Below are positions 25,138 through 33,769 of a DNA stretch of 64,000 nucleotides, piece after piece (position 1 is the stretch's first letter; each line of letters starts with the position of its first letter). The stretch is taken from NCBI GenBank assembly GCA_016711265.1, contig JADJTI010000006.1:62001-126000 (forward strand), written 5' to 3'. The notes below the pieces were generated by a model. It did no database searches. It was not told where the DNA came from and saw only the letters and a list, made by a program, of their open reading frames with translations. This DNA is from Austwickia sp. GTDB lineage: Bacteria > Actinomycetota > Actinomycetes > Actinomycetales > Dermatophilaceae. The position numbers and the translations under genes were made by a program.

Positions 25138-26856
25138 ATGCCTCCCATTGTGTCCAGATTCCGTCAACCGTTGAGGGCCTCCGGCGCCACCCGCGCCACG
25201 GCCACCCTGCTCGCCGCCGCGGTCATCGGCACGGGCGCCGCGCTCTCGGTACCGTCGGCCAACGCAAGCGTCCCCTCCGCCGTCGCGGCGCTCGCCGCGC
25301 CGACGTGCACGCCCGTGGAGCCGGCCACCCTGACCGCACAGGTCACCCAGCCCACCTCGGTATGGGACAGCGTGGGGATCACGTTCTCCGGCTCCTTGCC
25401 AGCTACGGTGCCGGCCGGTGCCTGCGTCACGATCCCCAGCTCACCCGACCTGCCGATGCGGACATTCGGGGAGTATCCCGCGCTGAACCCCGCCGGTGAG
25501 CGGGTCGGCACCATGGTCGTCGAGGCCGCCGGGATCACCTTCCTGTTCGATGACGCGTTCGTCAGCACGCACACGAACGTCACCTTTTCGGGCTACGTCA
25601 AGGCGGAGATGAAGGTCAACACCACCGCCGTCGTGGAGCCGTACACCATCACCTGGACCCTGCCCGCCCTCGCCCCGCCGGTTGAGGTTCAGGTTCCGGC
25701 CTGCCCGGAGTGCGGGAGCGTGCCGGCGATCAGCGGCAAGTACGCCACCCTGGACGACAAGGCCAGGACCATCTACTCCGGGGTCGTCTTCGGGACCGCC
25801 GACTGGTCGAAGGTGCCTGGCACCTCGAAGACGGTCAACGTCACGATGAGGGACGTGCTTGGTCCCGGGCAGGAATGCCTGGACGCCGAAGTCGACAACT
25901 TAAGCCTCAAGACCACCGTCCGCACGCTGACCTGCCCGACGCTCAGCGTCACCTTCCCGGCCACCCGGGGGCAGTCCTACCGGCTGAAGGTCAGGACGCG
26001 GGTCAACCCGCCGTACCTGTCTAGCTACACCGACACCGGCACGATCACCGCCGCGGGCGTAACGATCCTGCAGCGGACCGCCACGGCCGAGTGGCACGAC
26101 GGCGGCGCCAGCGTGAGTGGCGGAACCCCTCTGCCCACAACTACCATCACGGTCCCGAGCGGCCCGGCGACCGGTCCAGGCCCAACGCCGACCGGACCGA
26201 CCCCTACGACTACCTCGCCCTCGCCCTCGACCTCGACGGCGACGCTGCCTAACCAGACGGTCACCCCCGGCCCTGTGCCCGGCCCTGTGCCCGGCCCCGG
26301 CCCGGTGCCCAACCCGAGCCCCTCGCTGCCCGAATTGACGCCCACGCCGACCGCCACCACCACACCGGCACCGACGACCCCGTCGACGTCCACCCCCGCG
26401 CCGCCCGTGTCACCCGTGCCACCGACGACGCCGTCGCCCAGCACCTCGTTGCCGCGGACGACCCCGACGAACCCGCCGAGCACCAGCGGTCTCGTCCGGC
26501 GCACGTTCCAAGTGGATCGGTACCTGCCGCGCACGCGGTACCAGGCGCTCCGAGTCGCGAGGTTCGACGACGACCGTCTCCTGCACTTCCGTGAGGACCG
26601 GCCGATGTGGGGGGCCTCGCGCTATCAACTGATCACCCTGATGGCCCCGGCGAATGCGTCGCCGAGCTGGCTGATCGCGCAGCTGAACGCCCGCACCCGG
26701 CCCGGTATCGGCGATGTCAGGACGACGGCAACGCTGCCGGGAGCCCGTGCCGGCCGCGCGTACGTGGTCGCCTGGGAACTCGGCACCGGGGCATCAGCGA
26801 CCCACCCGTGGGGGCGGGCGGCCGACGTACCTCAGCGCTTCATCGCCCGCTCCTGA
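25138..26856 (+). CDS. Large secreted surface protein with adhesin-like N-terminal domain and Pro/Thr-rich stalk
   Basis: 572 residues. Signal peptide to about residue 45. Residues about 55-320 look like two MSCRAMM-type Ig-like domains (TVPAGACVTIPSS, GITFLFDDAFVSTHTNVTFSGYVKAEMK, and YATLDDKARTIYSGVVFGTADWSKVPGT), as in collagen/fibrinogen-binding surface proteins. Residues about 340-455 are a Thr/Pro/Ser stalk with repeated GPVPGPVPGPGP. The C-terminal part (residues about 455-572) is a compact domain RTFQVDRYLPRTRYQALRVARFDDDR with no sortase LPxTG motif or terminal membrane span, so anchoring is unexplained. Ribosome binding site TGGAGAA precedes ATG. Possible -10 CATAAT at 25073-25078. 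Confidence 0.75.
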   Translation: MPPIVSRFRQPLRASGATRATATLLAAAVIGTGAALSVPSANASVPSAVAALAAPTCTPVEPATLTAQVTQPTSVWDSVGITFSGSLPATVPAGACVTIPSSPDLPMRTFGEYPALNPAGERVGTMVVEAAGITFLFDDAFVSTHTNVTFSGYVKAEMKVNTTAVVEPYTITWTLPALAPPVEVQVPACPECGSVPAISGKYATLDDKARTIYSGVVFGTADWSKVPGTSKTVNVTMRDVLGPGQECLDAEVDNLSLKTTVRTLTCPTLSVTFPATRGQSYRLKVRTRVNPPYLSSYTDTGTITAAGVTILQRTATAEWHDGGASVSGGTPLPTTTITVPSGPATGPGPTPTGPTPTTTSPSPSTSTATLPNQTVTPGPVPGPVPGPGPVPNPSPSLPELTPTPTATTTPAPTTPSTSTPAPPVSPVPPTTPSPSTSLPRTTPTNPPSTSGLVRRTFQVDRYLPRTRYQALRVARFDDDRLLHFREDRPMWGASRYQLITLMAPANASPSWLIAQLNARTRPGIGDVRTTATLPGARAGRAYVVAWELGTGASATHPWGRAADVPQRFIARS

Positions 26857-26899
26857 GCTCCACGGACACACCCTGATCCACCCGGGGCGGCGGGTGGGT

Positions 26900-26926
26900 G
26901 GCCCGGCACTCCCCTGGTGCCGGGCC
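26900..26926. terminator. Hairpin between convergent genes
   Basis: Perfect 10-bp stem GGCCCGGCAC/GTGCCGGGCC with a seven-base loop, between the surface-protein stop and the DUF2202 gene stop. Confidence 0.75.
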
Positions 26927-26987
26927 ATCTGCCTGTCCGGCCCGACACCAGGGGGGCCAGCGCCGCCGACCACCCGTCCCGCAGTAC

Positions 26988-27806
26988 TCAGGTCGCGCTG
27001 GTCACCGGGCAGTCCGCGGGACGCTGACCGGTGCGCCCGTAGCCACCGCCCTGCCCCTGGCCACCCTGTTGGCCACTCATTCGCTGCTGGCCGCCCTTGC
27101 CTTGGCGCTGCCCCTGCTGACCCCACCGGCCCTGGCCCTGCTGGCCCTGCTGTTTGCCGCCGGTCGTCCCTTGACTGGCCGCGGTGTACGCCCGCAGGTG
27201 GTTCTCCGAGCCCTTGAGCAGGTTCGTGTACACGACCTTCAGGTCCGCCGCCGAGGTGCGCGTCAGGATTTCCTTGAGGTCGGCGATGTCGGCCTTCTCC
27301 AGCTCGACACCGACCGCGTACGCGGCTGTCAGCGACGTCTTACCCTTGGCCGCCCAGGCGTCGTACAGCTTCTGGATCTCGGCATTCGCATACTGACCAG
27401 CGGGTTTGCCGGCGGCGGGGTCCGCGACGCCGTACCGGACCAGCATTGAACCCAGCACGTCGAAGTGCTGCTGCTCGGATCGGACGATGTTGCTGAACGG
27501 CCGCGCCTGGTCGTAGGTGTTCGCGAACAACTGGTACAGGTCGCGCGCCATCCGTTCCTCGTCACGGCTGAAGGCCAGGTCAGCCTTCTCGGCGGCGGTG
27601 AGCGAGGCCGCGGCGGGCGGCAGGGCGGTCCCGCTCCGGGCGGGGGCCGTCGGGGACAGCGTCGACGAGGCGGTCGGCGGCGAGGGCGTCGATGCGGCTG
27701 TGGCCGCCCCCGCGCCGCCGAACATGCCGATGGCGACGACGGAGGCCACGCTGACCGCGCTCAGGCTGATGGTGGCCAGGCTCAGGTGGTTGCGGTGGTG
27801 CTTCAT
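26988..27806 (-). CDS. Secreted DUF2202 (ferritin-like) protein with Gln/Gly-rich tail
   Basis: 272 residues. N-terminal signal peptide followed by a Ser/Thr/Pro-rich linker. Residues about 70-200 form the DUF2202 helical domain: FSRDEERMARDLYQLFANTYDQ, IVRSEQQHFDVLGSMLVRYG, GVELEKADIADLKEIL and GSENHLRAYT; acidic residues and histidines (DEER, EQQH, ENH) sit where ferritin-like di-metal ligands would be expected. The last 55 residues are GQQGQGRWGQQGQRQG-type low complexity. Metal binding in the envelope is plausible but unproven. Stands alone, divergent from the EEP gene. Confidence 0.87.
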   Translation of the reverse strand: MKHHRNHLSLATISLSAVSVASVVAIGMFGGAGAATAASTPSPPTASSTLSPTAPARSGTALPPAAASLTAAEKADLAFSRDEERMARDLYQLFANTYDQARPFSNIVRSEQQHFDVLGSMLVRYGVADPAAGKPAGQYANAEIQKLYDAWAAKGKTSLTAAYAVGVELEKADIADLKEILTRTSAADLKVVYTNLLKGSENHLRAYTAASQGTTGGKQQGQQGQGRWGQQGQRQGKGGQQRMSGQQGGQGQGGGYGRTGQRPADCPVTSAT

Positions 27807-28075
27807 GATCCGGTGCTCCTGTCGGTGCGTTCGATGATTCGGTCCGTGAGCGGCTTGGGCGTTGTGCCTGCGGCCTCGGTGACCTCACCTCTAGTAACGG
27901 CGCCGGCCGTGAAGGAGCCGGGTGTCCCCGCGTGAAGCTCGTGTGAGGCTTCGCTGGGATCGCCCTGAGCGTGCTCTGCGCGGGCTCTGGAACCGTCTCT
28001 GGAACCGTTGGGGGATTCGCGTCGGTCAGGCGGGCCCAATTCCCCAACGATTCCTGCCGTGATCACGGGCGGAGT

Positions 28076-28081
28076 TAGCAT
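28076..28081 (+). promoter_or_regulatory. -10 box for a leaderless transcript
   Basis: TAGCAT ends six bases before the GTG at 28088; no Shine-Dalgarno. The 281-base gap to the DUF2202 gene holds no other gene. Confidence 0.5.
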
Positions 28082-28087
28082 CAGCGC

Positions 28088-29098
28088 GTGCGGGGGACGA
28101 CGTTCGGCCGGTGGGTGCTGCGTGGGCTGGCGATCGGATCGGCTGTGTTGGCTCCAGTGGGGTACGTCGACCTCGCCGGGCCGCTGCCACCGATCCAGGC
28201 GGGACTCCCCCTGGCCGGTGTGGGGGCGCTGGCGGTGGGCGGGATCCTCACGGTACGGCGGGACTGGTGGCCGGCCGCCATGTCACTGGTGGCCGCGGCC
28301 CTGATGACCGGTCCGGTCTTGGTCCCGGGGGGGCGCCCAGCGCCGACCGCGGCCGACGACGTCGATGCCACCCCGATCCGACTGCTGAGCCTCAACGTGC
28401 AATTCGGCCGCGCCCACCCCGAGGCCGTGGTCGCCCTCATTGAGGAACGCCGCAGCGACGTCGTGGTCCTGACCGAGATGACGCCGGACGGCTGGCGACG
28501 CCTGGAGGCGGCCGGGCTACGGCGGCACTTCCCCCATGCCACCGGCCGCACCGACACCGGCGCCTCCGGCACGGTGATCCTGTCGCGCCGCCCGTTCACC
28601 TGCCTCGACACGGTCGAAGGCAACCCCTGCGGGCAGGTGGTCACCCGCCGACCCGACGCGCCGGCGTACCGTCTCGGCCAGAACGACGCCACCTTCGACC
28701 TGCCGTCGGTGAGGCTGGAGGACGGCACCGTGATCCGGGGGATCCACGCCCGACCGCCATCGCTGACGGCGAACGACCGCTGGCGGCGCGAGCAGCACGA
28801 CCTGGCGACGTGGGTACGCGATCAGTCGCCGCAGACCCCGCTGATCCTGGCCGGAGACTTCAACGCGAGCCTCAGCCATCCGGCGTTCCGGGCCCTCGCC
28901 GACGGCCTGGTGCACGCTCCCCGCACGGGATTGCCCTGGCCGCGCACCTGGCCCGAGGGCGCCAGGCTCCCCGCACTCATCCAGATCGACCACATTCTGA
29001 CCCGGGGGTTCGCGGTGCACGCCGAGGGCGTCGACGTCGTGCCGGGCACCGACCACGCCGCGGTCTGGGCTGACCTGCGACGAGCCCAGCCCGGGTAG
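28088..29098 (+). CDS. Membrane-anchored endonuclease/exonuclease/phosphatase (EEP) family protein
   Basis: 336 residues. Residues about 10-80 hold two or three membrane segments; residues about 95-332 are an EEP domain: IRLLSLNVQFGRA (first catalytic Asn), VVVLTEMT (Glu), GIHARPPS (His), ILAGDFNASLSHP (DxN) and IDHILTRG...GTDHAAVWADL (Asp and final DH). All catalytic residues are kept. Such membrane EEP proteins act outside the membrane as phosphodiesterases or nucleases; the substrate is unknown. Start chosen from the leaderless -10 box and because the first membrane helix follows. Confidence 0.88.
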   Translation: MRGTTFGRWVLRGLAIGSAVLAPVGYVDLAGPLPPIQAGLPLAGVGALAVGGILTVRRDWWPAAMSLVAAALMTGPVLVPGGRPAPTAADDVDATPIRLLSLNVQFGRAHPEAVVALIEERRSDVVVLTEMTPDGWRRLEAAGLRRHFPHATGRTDTGASGTVILSRRPFTCLDTVEGNPCGQVVTRRPDAPAYRLGQNDATFDLPSVRLEDGTVIRGIHARPPSLTANDRWRREQHDLATWVRDQSPQTPLILAGDFNASLSHPAFRALADGLVHAPRTGLPWPRTWPEGARLPALIQIDHILTRGFAVHAEGVDVVPGTDHAAVWADLRRAQPG

Positions 29099-29174
29099 TG
29101 AGCGCCGCCCTGCTCAGGGAGCAGTCCGGGTCGAATCGGGGGCATTCCTCATCGAGGTGCGCGGCCCGACTACG

Positions 29175-29180
29175 TACCCT
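29175..29180 (+). promoter_or_regulatory. -10 box for a leaderless transcript
   Basis: TACCCT ends six bases before the ATG at 29187; no Shine-Dalgarno is seen. Confidence 0.5.
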
Positions 29181-29186
29181 CGAATC

Positions 29187-29582
29187 ATGAGCATTCAGGA
29201 TTCGCCCTACTCACGCGGCACGCTGGCTCCCGCCGACGAGCGCAGCATGGCCATCATCGCCCACCTGTCCGCGATCATCGCCATGGTGGTTTCCGCGGGC
29301 TGGCTCAGCTTTGCCGGACCGTTGCTGGTCTGGTTCCTCTACAAGGACAAGAGCCCGTACGTCCGGCAGGCCGCCGCGGGGGCGTTCAACTTCAACGTCT
29401 GGGCCTGGGCGATGTCGATCGTCGGCTGGATCCTGATGATCACCGTGATCGGGATCCCGATCGCCATCATCCTGTGGGCCGTCGCCGGCATGATGACGCT
29501 GTGGTGCCACATCCACGGCGCCGTCCGGGCCGCCAACCACCAGCCCTACCGTTACCCGGTGAGCATCCGGCTGCTGAGCTGA
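29187..29582 (+). CDS. DUF4870 family small membrane protein
   Basis: 131 residues with three or four hydrophobic segments. ADERSMAIIAHLSAIIAMV, FAGPLLVWFLYKDKSPYVRQAAAGAFNFNVWAW, IVGWILMITVIGIPIAIILWAVAGMM and AVRAANHQPYRYPVSIRLL match the DUF4870 layout (HxxA, KDKSPxVRxxAxxAxNFQ-like). Function of the family is unknown. Stands alone. Confidence 0.9.
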   Translation: MSIQDSPYSRGTLAPADERSMAIIAHLSAIIAMVVSAGWLSFAGPLLVWFLYKDKSPYVRQAAAGAFNFNVWAWAMSIVGWILMITVIGIPIAIILWAVAGMMTLWCHIHGAVRAANHQPYRYPVSIRLLS

Positions 29583-29775
29583 CCCACCCACGCCCGCCGC
29601 TGCCCGGTGGCGCCTGCCCGGCGGCGCCGGCCTGGATCGGTGGCGCAGGTTCACGCTGACGGGGTTTCGCCATCGCCCGGAGTCGGCAACACTGGGGCCA
29701 TCGGAACCAGGGCACGCGCCAGCTCCACCGAGAGCAGGGCGCCGTGTCACAGCCAACGAGCCGAGAGGCAGTGCG

Positions 29776-29997
29776 ATGAACGCCATGGATGAGGGCAGGC
29801 AAGAGGAGAGCTCGGACGGCGGGGCCTACGGCGCGAGCCGTGGGGCGGATGCGGGTGCCGACGGCGGCGCGGGCCGCGCCAAGATCATGCCGCGGGACCG
29901 CAGTTCAGGTGGCGCCAGCCGGGGCGCTGACGGCACCGCGGGCGGCGACAGCGACGGCGGCGCCGACGCTGGTGCCGACGAGGGCGCCGACGGCTGA
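29776..29997 (+). CDS. Small Gly/Ala/Asp-rich protein, uncertain
   Basis: 73 residues almost wholly of G, A, D, S and E with repeated GADG units (ADAGADGGAG, GADAGADEGADG). A GAGAGGCA stretch lies about nine bases upstream of ATG. It ends 32 bases before a strong hairpin terminator, which supports a real transcript. Such composition can arise by chance in high-GC DNA, so the gene remains uncertain. Confidence 0.4.
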   Translation: MNAMDEGRQEESSDGGAYGASRGADAGADGGAGRAKIMPRDRSSGGASRGADGTAGGDSDGGADAGADEGADG

Positions 29998-30029
29998 CCC
30001 CTGGCGGTCCGCCACGACGTGGACCAACG

Positions 30030-30068
30030 CAGCTGCGCCCGTCACCGCAACGGTGACGGGCGCAGCTG
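30030..30068. terminator. Long perfect hairpin
   Basis: An 18-bp perfect stem (CAGCTGCGCCCGTCACCG and its complement) with a CAA loop, just before the convergent padR gene stop at 30081. It is the strongest simple hairpin noticed in the window and no poly-T tract follows. Confidence 0.75.
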
Positions 30069-30080
30069 TGTGTCATCGGC

Positions 30081-31154
30081 TCAGGCCGGAGGCCTGGGCT
30101 CTCCCGAGTCCGCCTCGGTCGAGGGCGAGGTGGCTGACTGGCTGGTTTCAGTGGGTTCCGTGGCGTGCGCGGCTTCGGCGTCCGGGCTGTCGGCGGCCTC
30201 GCGCCAGACATCCCCTGGCTGGGGGGCACCCGGCGGCGCCGACGCTGACCCCTCCGACCCCTCCGACGCCTCCGACGCCTCCGACGCCTCCGACGCCTCC
30301 GGGGCTGGTCGCGCGTCGGTCGCTGCGGCGGGGCCTGCCTCTTCCGCCAGCAGCCGGTACAAGGCCCGGCGAGCCTCGTCGAGCATCTCCACCGCGCGCA
30401 GGATCTGGCCCCGGTCGCCGCCCTGGGTGACTGCATGGGCCGCCATCGCCAGCTGACCCAGGCTCGACCACAGCGAGCCCGCTCCCGGCGCGCTGCTGGA
30501 GGATCGGGCCTGCTCACCCGCAGCTTCCCACGGTCGTGGCCGGTCACCGGCGGCGCCCACCTCGGCCTGCCCAGCCTCGGTGAGCCGGTAGGCCTTGCGG
30601 CCGTCCTGCTGGAATGCCTCGATCAGGCCCTCATCCTCCAACTGGGCCAGCGCCGGGTACACCGCACCCGAGCTCGGACGCCACCCGCCGCCGGTCCGCT
30701 CATCGAGGGTCTGGATGATCTGGTAGCCGTTCATCGGCTCCTCGGCGATCAGGAACAGCGCCGCCGTGCGCATGTCCCCCCGCTTCATGCGGTGGCCGCC
30801 ACCGCGACGAGGGCTGCCTCCGGACCGCGGACCCCCGAACGGTCCACCCGGGCCGAACGGGCCACCCGGGCCGAACGGGCCCCCGGGTCCGAACGGCCCA
30901 CCCGCTCCGAAGGGCCCCTTCGGCCCGAACGGTCCGTGAGACCCGAACGGCGCGCCGCACGAGCCCTCGAATCCTTCGCGTCCCTCATCCTCGGTCGAGG
31001 AAACTCGCTGTCCTGAATCCTGATCGGGCTGCCGCGGGCGGTCCTGGGGACGCCCCTCCCAGCCCGAGCCGGCGGGCCACCCGCCGCGCCCCCCGGAGAA
31101 CAACTGCTGGAGGAATTCTGCGCCGTCAAATCCCCAACCCCGATTGGTGGTCAT
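30081..31154 (-). CDS. PadR family transcriptional regulator with long low-complexity arms
   Basis: 357 residues against about 110-190 for usual PadR proteins. Residues about 123-195 are the PadR winged helix (RGDMRTAALFLIAEEPMNGYQIIQTLDERTGGGWRPSSGAVYPALAQLEDEGLI...GRKAYRLTEAG). The N-terminal arm contains repeated GPFGPGG units (encoded at about 30839-30940), and the C-terminal part a SEASEASEASEGSEGS run and acidic tail. Residues MVEMLDEARRALYRLL form the usual PadR dimerisation helix. ATG 31154 has GGGAAGG upstream. A perfect inverted repeat lies 83-126 bases upstream and is a likely autoregulatory operator. Confidence 0.88.
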   Translation of the reverse strand: MTTNRGWGFDGAEFLQQLFSGGRGGWPAGSGWEGRPQDRPRQPDQDSGQRVSSTEDEGREGFEGSCGAPFGSHGPFGPKGPFGAGGPFGPGGPFGPGGPFGPGGPFGGPRSGGSPRRGGGHRMKRGDMRTAALFLIAEEPMNGYQIIQTLDERTGGGWRPSSGAVYPALAQLEDEGLIEAFQQDGRKAYRLTEAGQAEVGAAGDRPRPWEAAGEQARSSSSAPGAGSLWSSLGQLAMAAHAVTQGGDRGQILRAVEMLDEARRALYRLLAEEAGPAAATDARPAPEASEASEASEASEGSEGSASAPPGAPQPGDVWREAADSPDAEAAHATEPTETSQSATSPSTEADSGEPRPPA

Positions 31155-31236
31155 CGTCGCCTTCCCTGCCTTCGTGTGGGCCTGCTTCACGCCGAATCGG
31201 CGGGCGCTGTCCGCGCCGACGCCAGCGTGCCTCAGG

Positions 31237-31280
31237 ATGTCGCGATATGTCAACGCCATATCGTCGACATATCGCGACAT
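31237..31280. promoter_or_regulatory. Inverted repeat upstream of padR, probable operator
   Basis: Perfect 15-bp arms ATGTCGCGATATGTC (31237-31251) and GACATATCGCGACAT (31266-31280) with 14 bases between, plus extra CGATAT/ATATCG inside. PadR repressors commonly bind ATAT-bearing dyads of this kind. Located between the padR start (31154) and the xylB stop (31300). Confidence 0.65.
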
Positions 31281-31299
31281 GGCAACCGAACGGCCGGTA

Positions 31300-32856
31300 C
31301 TACGTTCCGCGGAGGGCTCGCACGTGCTGGTCGAACCGTTCCCGCCGCGACGCGTACCGGGCTGCGACCTGTGGCCGGGGTGTCGTCAAGCTGGTCACCC
31401 CGGCGGACCTGACCGCTTGATCCATCACGTCCTCCCAGCTCAGGACGCCTACAGCCACCCCGGCGAGCAAGGCCGCGCCACGCCCAGAGGCAACCGGGAC
31501 GTCGTACGCGGCCAGCGGGCGGCCCACGATGTCGGCAAGCATCTGCCGCCACCCCGGATCCGTCGTACCACCACCCACCAGACCCACCGGAGTCGTCTCG
31601 TCCGACGCGGGCGGATCCCCCGGCACGCGGGGGAGGCAGTCCAGCGCGCCGCGCACCGCGAACGCCACCCCCTCCAGCGCCGCACGCAGCATCGCGGTCC
31701 GGTCTGTACCCAGCGACAGGCCCGTCCAGGCGGCCCGCAGGGTCGGATCGACGTACGGCGTCCGCTCGCCGCTCAGGTGCGGCAGGAACAGCGGGTCCTG
31801 TGGGCGCGGCGGTTCGGCGGCGGCGGCGTACACCTCCTGCCACCCCGCATTGAGCACGATGCGCACCCAGTTCAACGCCAGGCCGGCGTTCAGCACGGCA
31901 CCCATCGCGTACCAGGGACTCGGCACATCGGGACGGCCGGCGGCGGATCCCCCTCCACGGTCTCCCACGGGGGTCGCCGTGCGATAACAATGCACACCGA
32001 CAGTCGGGGTGGGCCGGGACAGCATGGTGATGAGCTGGGCGCTCGTGCCCACGGTGAGCTGGGTCTGACCTGGGCGGCAGAGCCCGGTGCCGAGCGCTCC
32101 GGCGGCGGTGTCCGCGGCCCCCACCGCCACCGGGATCCCCGGCGGCAGGCCCACCATCCTGGCCGCCACAGGCCTCAGGCGGCCGCCCACCGCGCAGGAG
32201 GCCCGCACCGCAGGCAGCAGGGCTGGGTCGATGCCCAACGAGGCCGCCAGCGCCTCATCCCACCGGTCGGCAGGTACGTCGTACAGCAGGGTTGCGCACG
32301 CGTCGCTGGCATCGGTGGCGACCTCGCCGGTGAGCTGCAGGCGCAGCCAGTCCTTGGGCTGGAGCGCCCAACGGGCCCTGGCCACCAGGGCTGGTTCGTG
32401 GCGGAGCAGCCAACACAGCATCGGGCCGGCCATGTTGGGGCTGAGGGGGTTCGCGAGCCGCAGTTCGTGCGCGGGCTCCAGCGCCCGATAGGCCGCCAGC
32501 TCGTCGATCGCGCGTCCATCGGCATGCAGGATCGCCGGTCGCAGGGCTGCCCCGTCTGCCGCGGTGAGCGTGACCCCATGCATCTGCCCCGACAATCCGA
32601 TCCCGAGCACACCAAACCCGCCCGGGGTCCCCGGACCGGGCGATCCGGCTGCGGCGGGATCGGCGAGCACCCGGCGCACCGCGTCCACCGTGGCGGCCCA
32701 CCACTGGGCCGGGTCGGTTTCGGCCCACCCCTGGTGGGGGCTGCACACCTGGTACTCCTGCGAGGCCACCGCGAGGACCTGCCCGGAGGTCGTCGTCAGG
32801 ACCGCCTTCACCGAGCCGGTGCCCAGGTCGATCCCCAGCAGCCGCTCAGCGGTCAT
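31300..32856 (-). CDS. xylB: Xylulokinase
   Basis: 518-residue FGGY carbohydrate kinase that phosphorylates D-xylulose. N-terminal LLGIDLGTGSVKAVL (phosphate-binding loop), GLSGQMHGVTL (xylulokinase MHG motif), catalytic Asp region VAVGAADTAAGALGTG, FLPHLSGERTPYVDPTLRAAWTGLS and VGGGTTDPGWRQMLADIVG. The LSGQMHG block separates it from glycerol kinases. No isomerase or transporter gene lies beside it; a putative polyol dehydrogenase is far away at 58527. Starts at ATG beyond which the family begins; the next gene (isomerase-like) is 12 bases upstream in the same direction. Confidence 0.9.
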   Translation of the reverse strand: MTAERLLGIDLGTGSVKAVLTTTSGQVLAVASQEYQVCSPHQGWAETDPAQWWAATVDAVRRVLADPAAAGSPGPGTPGGFGVLGIGLSGQMHGVTLTAADGAALRPAILHADGRAIDELAAYRALEPAHELRLANPLSPNMAGPMLCWLLRHEPALVARARWALQPKDWLRLQLTGEVATDASDACATLLYDVPADRWDEALAASLGIDPALLPAVRASCAVGGRLRPVAARMVGLPPGIPVAVGAADTAAGALGTGLCRPGQTQLTVGTSAQLITMLSRPTPTVGVHCYRTATPVGDRGGGSAAGRPDVPSPWYAMGAVLNAGLALNWVRIVLNAGWQEVYAAAAEPPRPQDPLFLPHLSGERTPYVDPTLRAAWTGLSLGTDRTAMLRAALEGVAFAVRGALDCLPRVPGDPPASDETTPVGLVGGGTTDPGWRQMLADIVGRPLAAYDVPVASGRGAALLAGVAVGVLSWEDVMDQAVRSAGVTSLTTPRPQVAARYASRRERFDQHVRALRGT

Positions 32857-32868
32857 GATCCTGCCGAC

Positions 32869-33591
32869 TCACAGCCACGGCGGCAGGGTCGGCGGCGCCG
32901 CGCCGTCGTCGGCGTGGACGTCGCTGAACGCCCGTCCGGTGAGGTACGCCGCCAGCTGTGCCAGAGGCCCACGCACCGCGCTTGTCTGGGCGCCGACGAG
33001 GCCGATGGACCAGACGCCGGAGTCGACGTCGTCGGCCACCAGGCGCAGCGCCGGGTGCCGCGCCACCCGGTTGCGCCGGACCACGACGTCCTCACACAAC
33101 GCGGCCACGAAGTCGCGGGGCAGGTCCGTGAACCCGATGCCGGCGTCCAGATCCACGGCATGGACCAGGACTTCTCGGGCCCGCACCCACGGAATATGCG
33201 AGGCGGGGGCGTCCTTCTCCTGCAGGCTGACCACCCGGGCCCGCCACTGGTCGGCGGTGAGCCCGTCGAAGGCTTGGGCGAGTTCGTCCGCGGAGTTCCC
33301 GAACCACTGCCTCAGTTCGTCCCCACTGCGGGTCGCGCCTGTCTCGATCTGCAGCGTGCGGAAACCGGGCGCGGCATACATCCGGCTTTCCACGCCGGTC
33401 GCGGCCCAGTGCACGAGATTGCCGAGAGCCCCGGCATTCGCCGCCAGGTGCGCCACCACGTGTTTCCGGGACCAGCCCGGCACGGCCGAGGGGTCGGCGA
33501 AGCTCTGTTCATCCATGGTCGCGATGGCGCGTTCCACGAGCGTCGTCCCCTGGTCGAGCCAACGCCGACTGTCCTGTCGCCCGGCCACCAT
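32869..33591 (-). CDS. Maleylpyruvate isomerase family, mycothiol-dependent (DinB-like) protein
   Basis: 240 residues. Residues about 10-150 resemble the MDMPI_N/DinB four-helix bundle: RAIATMDEQSFADPSAVPGWSRKHVVAHLAANAGAL (with the family His in AHLAAN) and REVLVHAVDLDAG near residue 145 (metal-binding HxxD). The C-terminal part LVGAQTSAVRGPLAQLAAYLTGR matches MDMPI C-terminal domains. Family members use mycothiol for isomerisation or conjugation. Its substrate is unknown. ATG 33591 is used; a GTG one codon earlier is possible. Just upstream of xylB on the same strand. Confidence 0.87.
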   Translation of the reverse strand: MVAGRQDSRRWLDQGTTLVERAIATMDEQSFADPSAVPGWSRKHVVAHLAANAGALGNLVHWAATGVESRMYAAPGFRTLQIETGATRSGDELRQWFGNSADELAQAFDGLTADQWRARVVSLQEKDAPASHIPWVRAREVLVHAVDLDAGIGFTDLPRDFVAALCEDVVVRRNRVARHPALRLVADDVDSGVWSIGLVGAQTSAVRGPLAQLAAYLTGRAFSDVHADDGAAPPTLPPWL

Positions 33592-33769
33592 CACGCCACC
33601 CCGATTGCCTGGACGATGCGGATGCTGGGCCTCATCGGTGGGTCGCCTCCGTGGGTCGGGACCCGCGCTGCCGGCGAGTCAGGGCGTCGTTGTTCAGGAT
33701 CCACCCCCACTCTGCCGGAGTCGGGGCTCGGGGACGAGGGCTGTCGGTGGTCGGTGCTTGAATCGGGTC

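Noticed and set aside
33598..33769. Direct repeat GGTGGGTCGCCTCCGTGGGT resembling the dispersed element
   Set aside because: Only the GTGGGT core is shared; the ACCCACGAAG and GCGA segments are absent, so it is not counted as a third copy.
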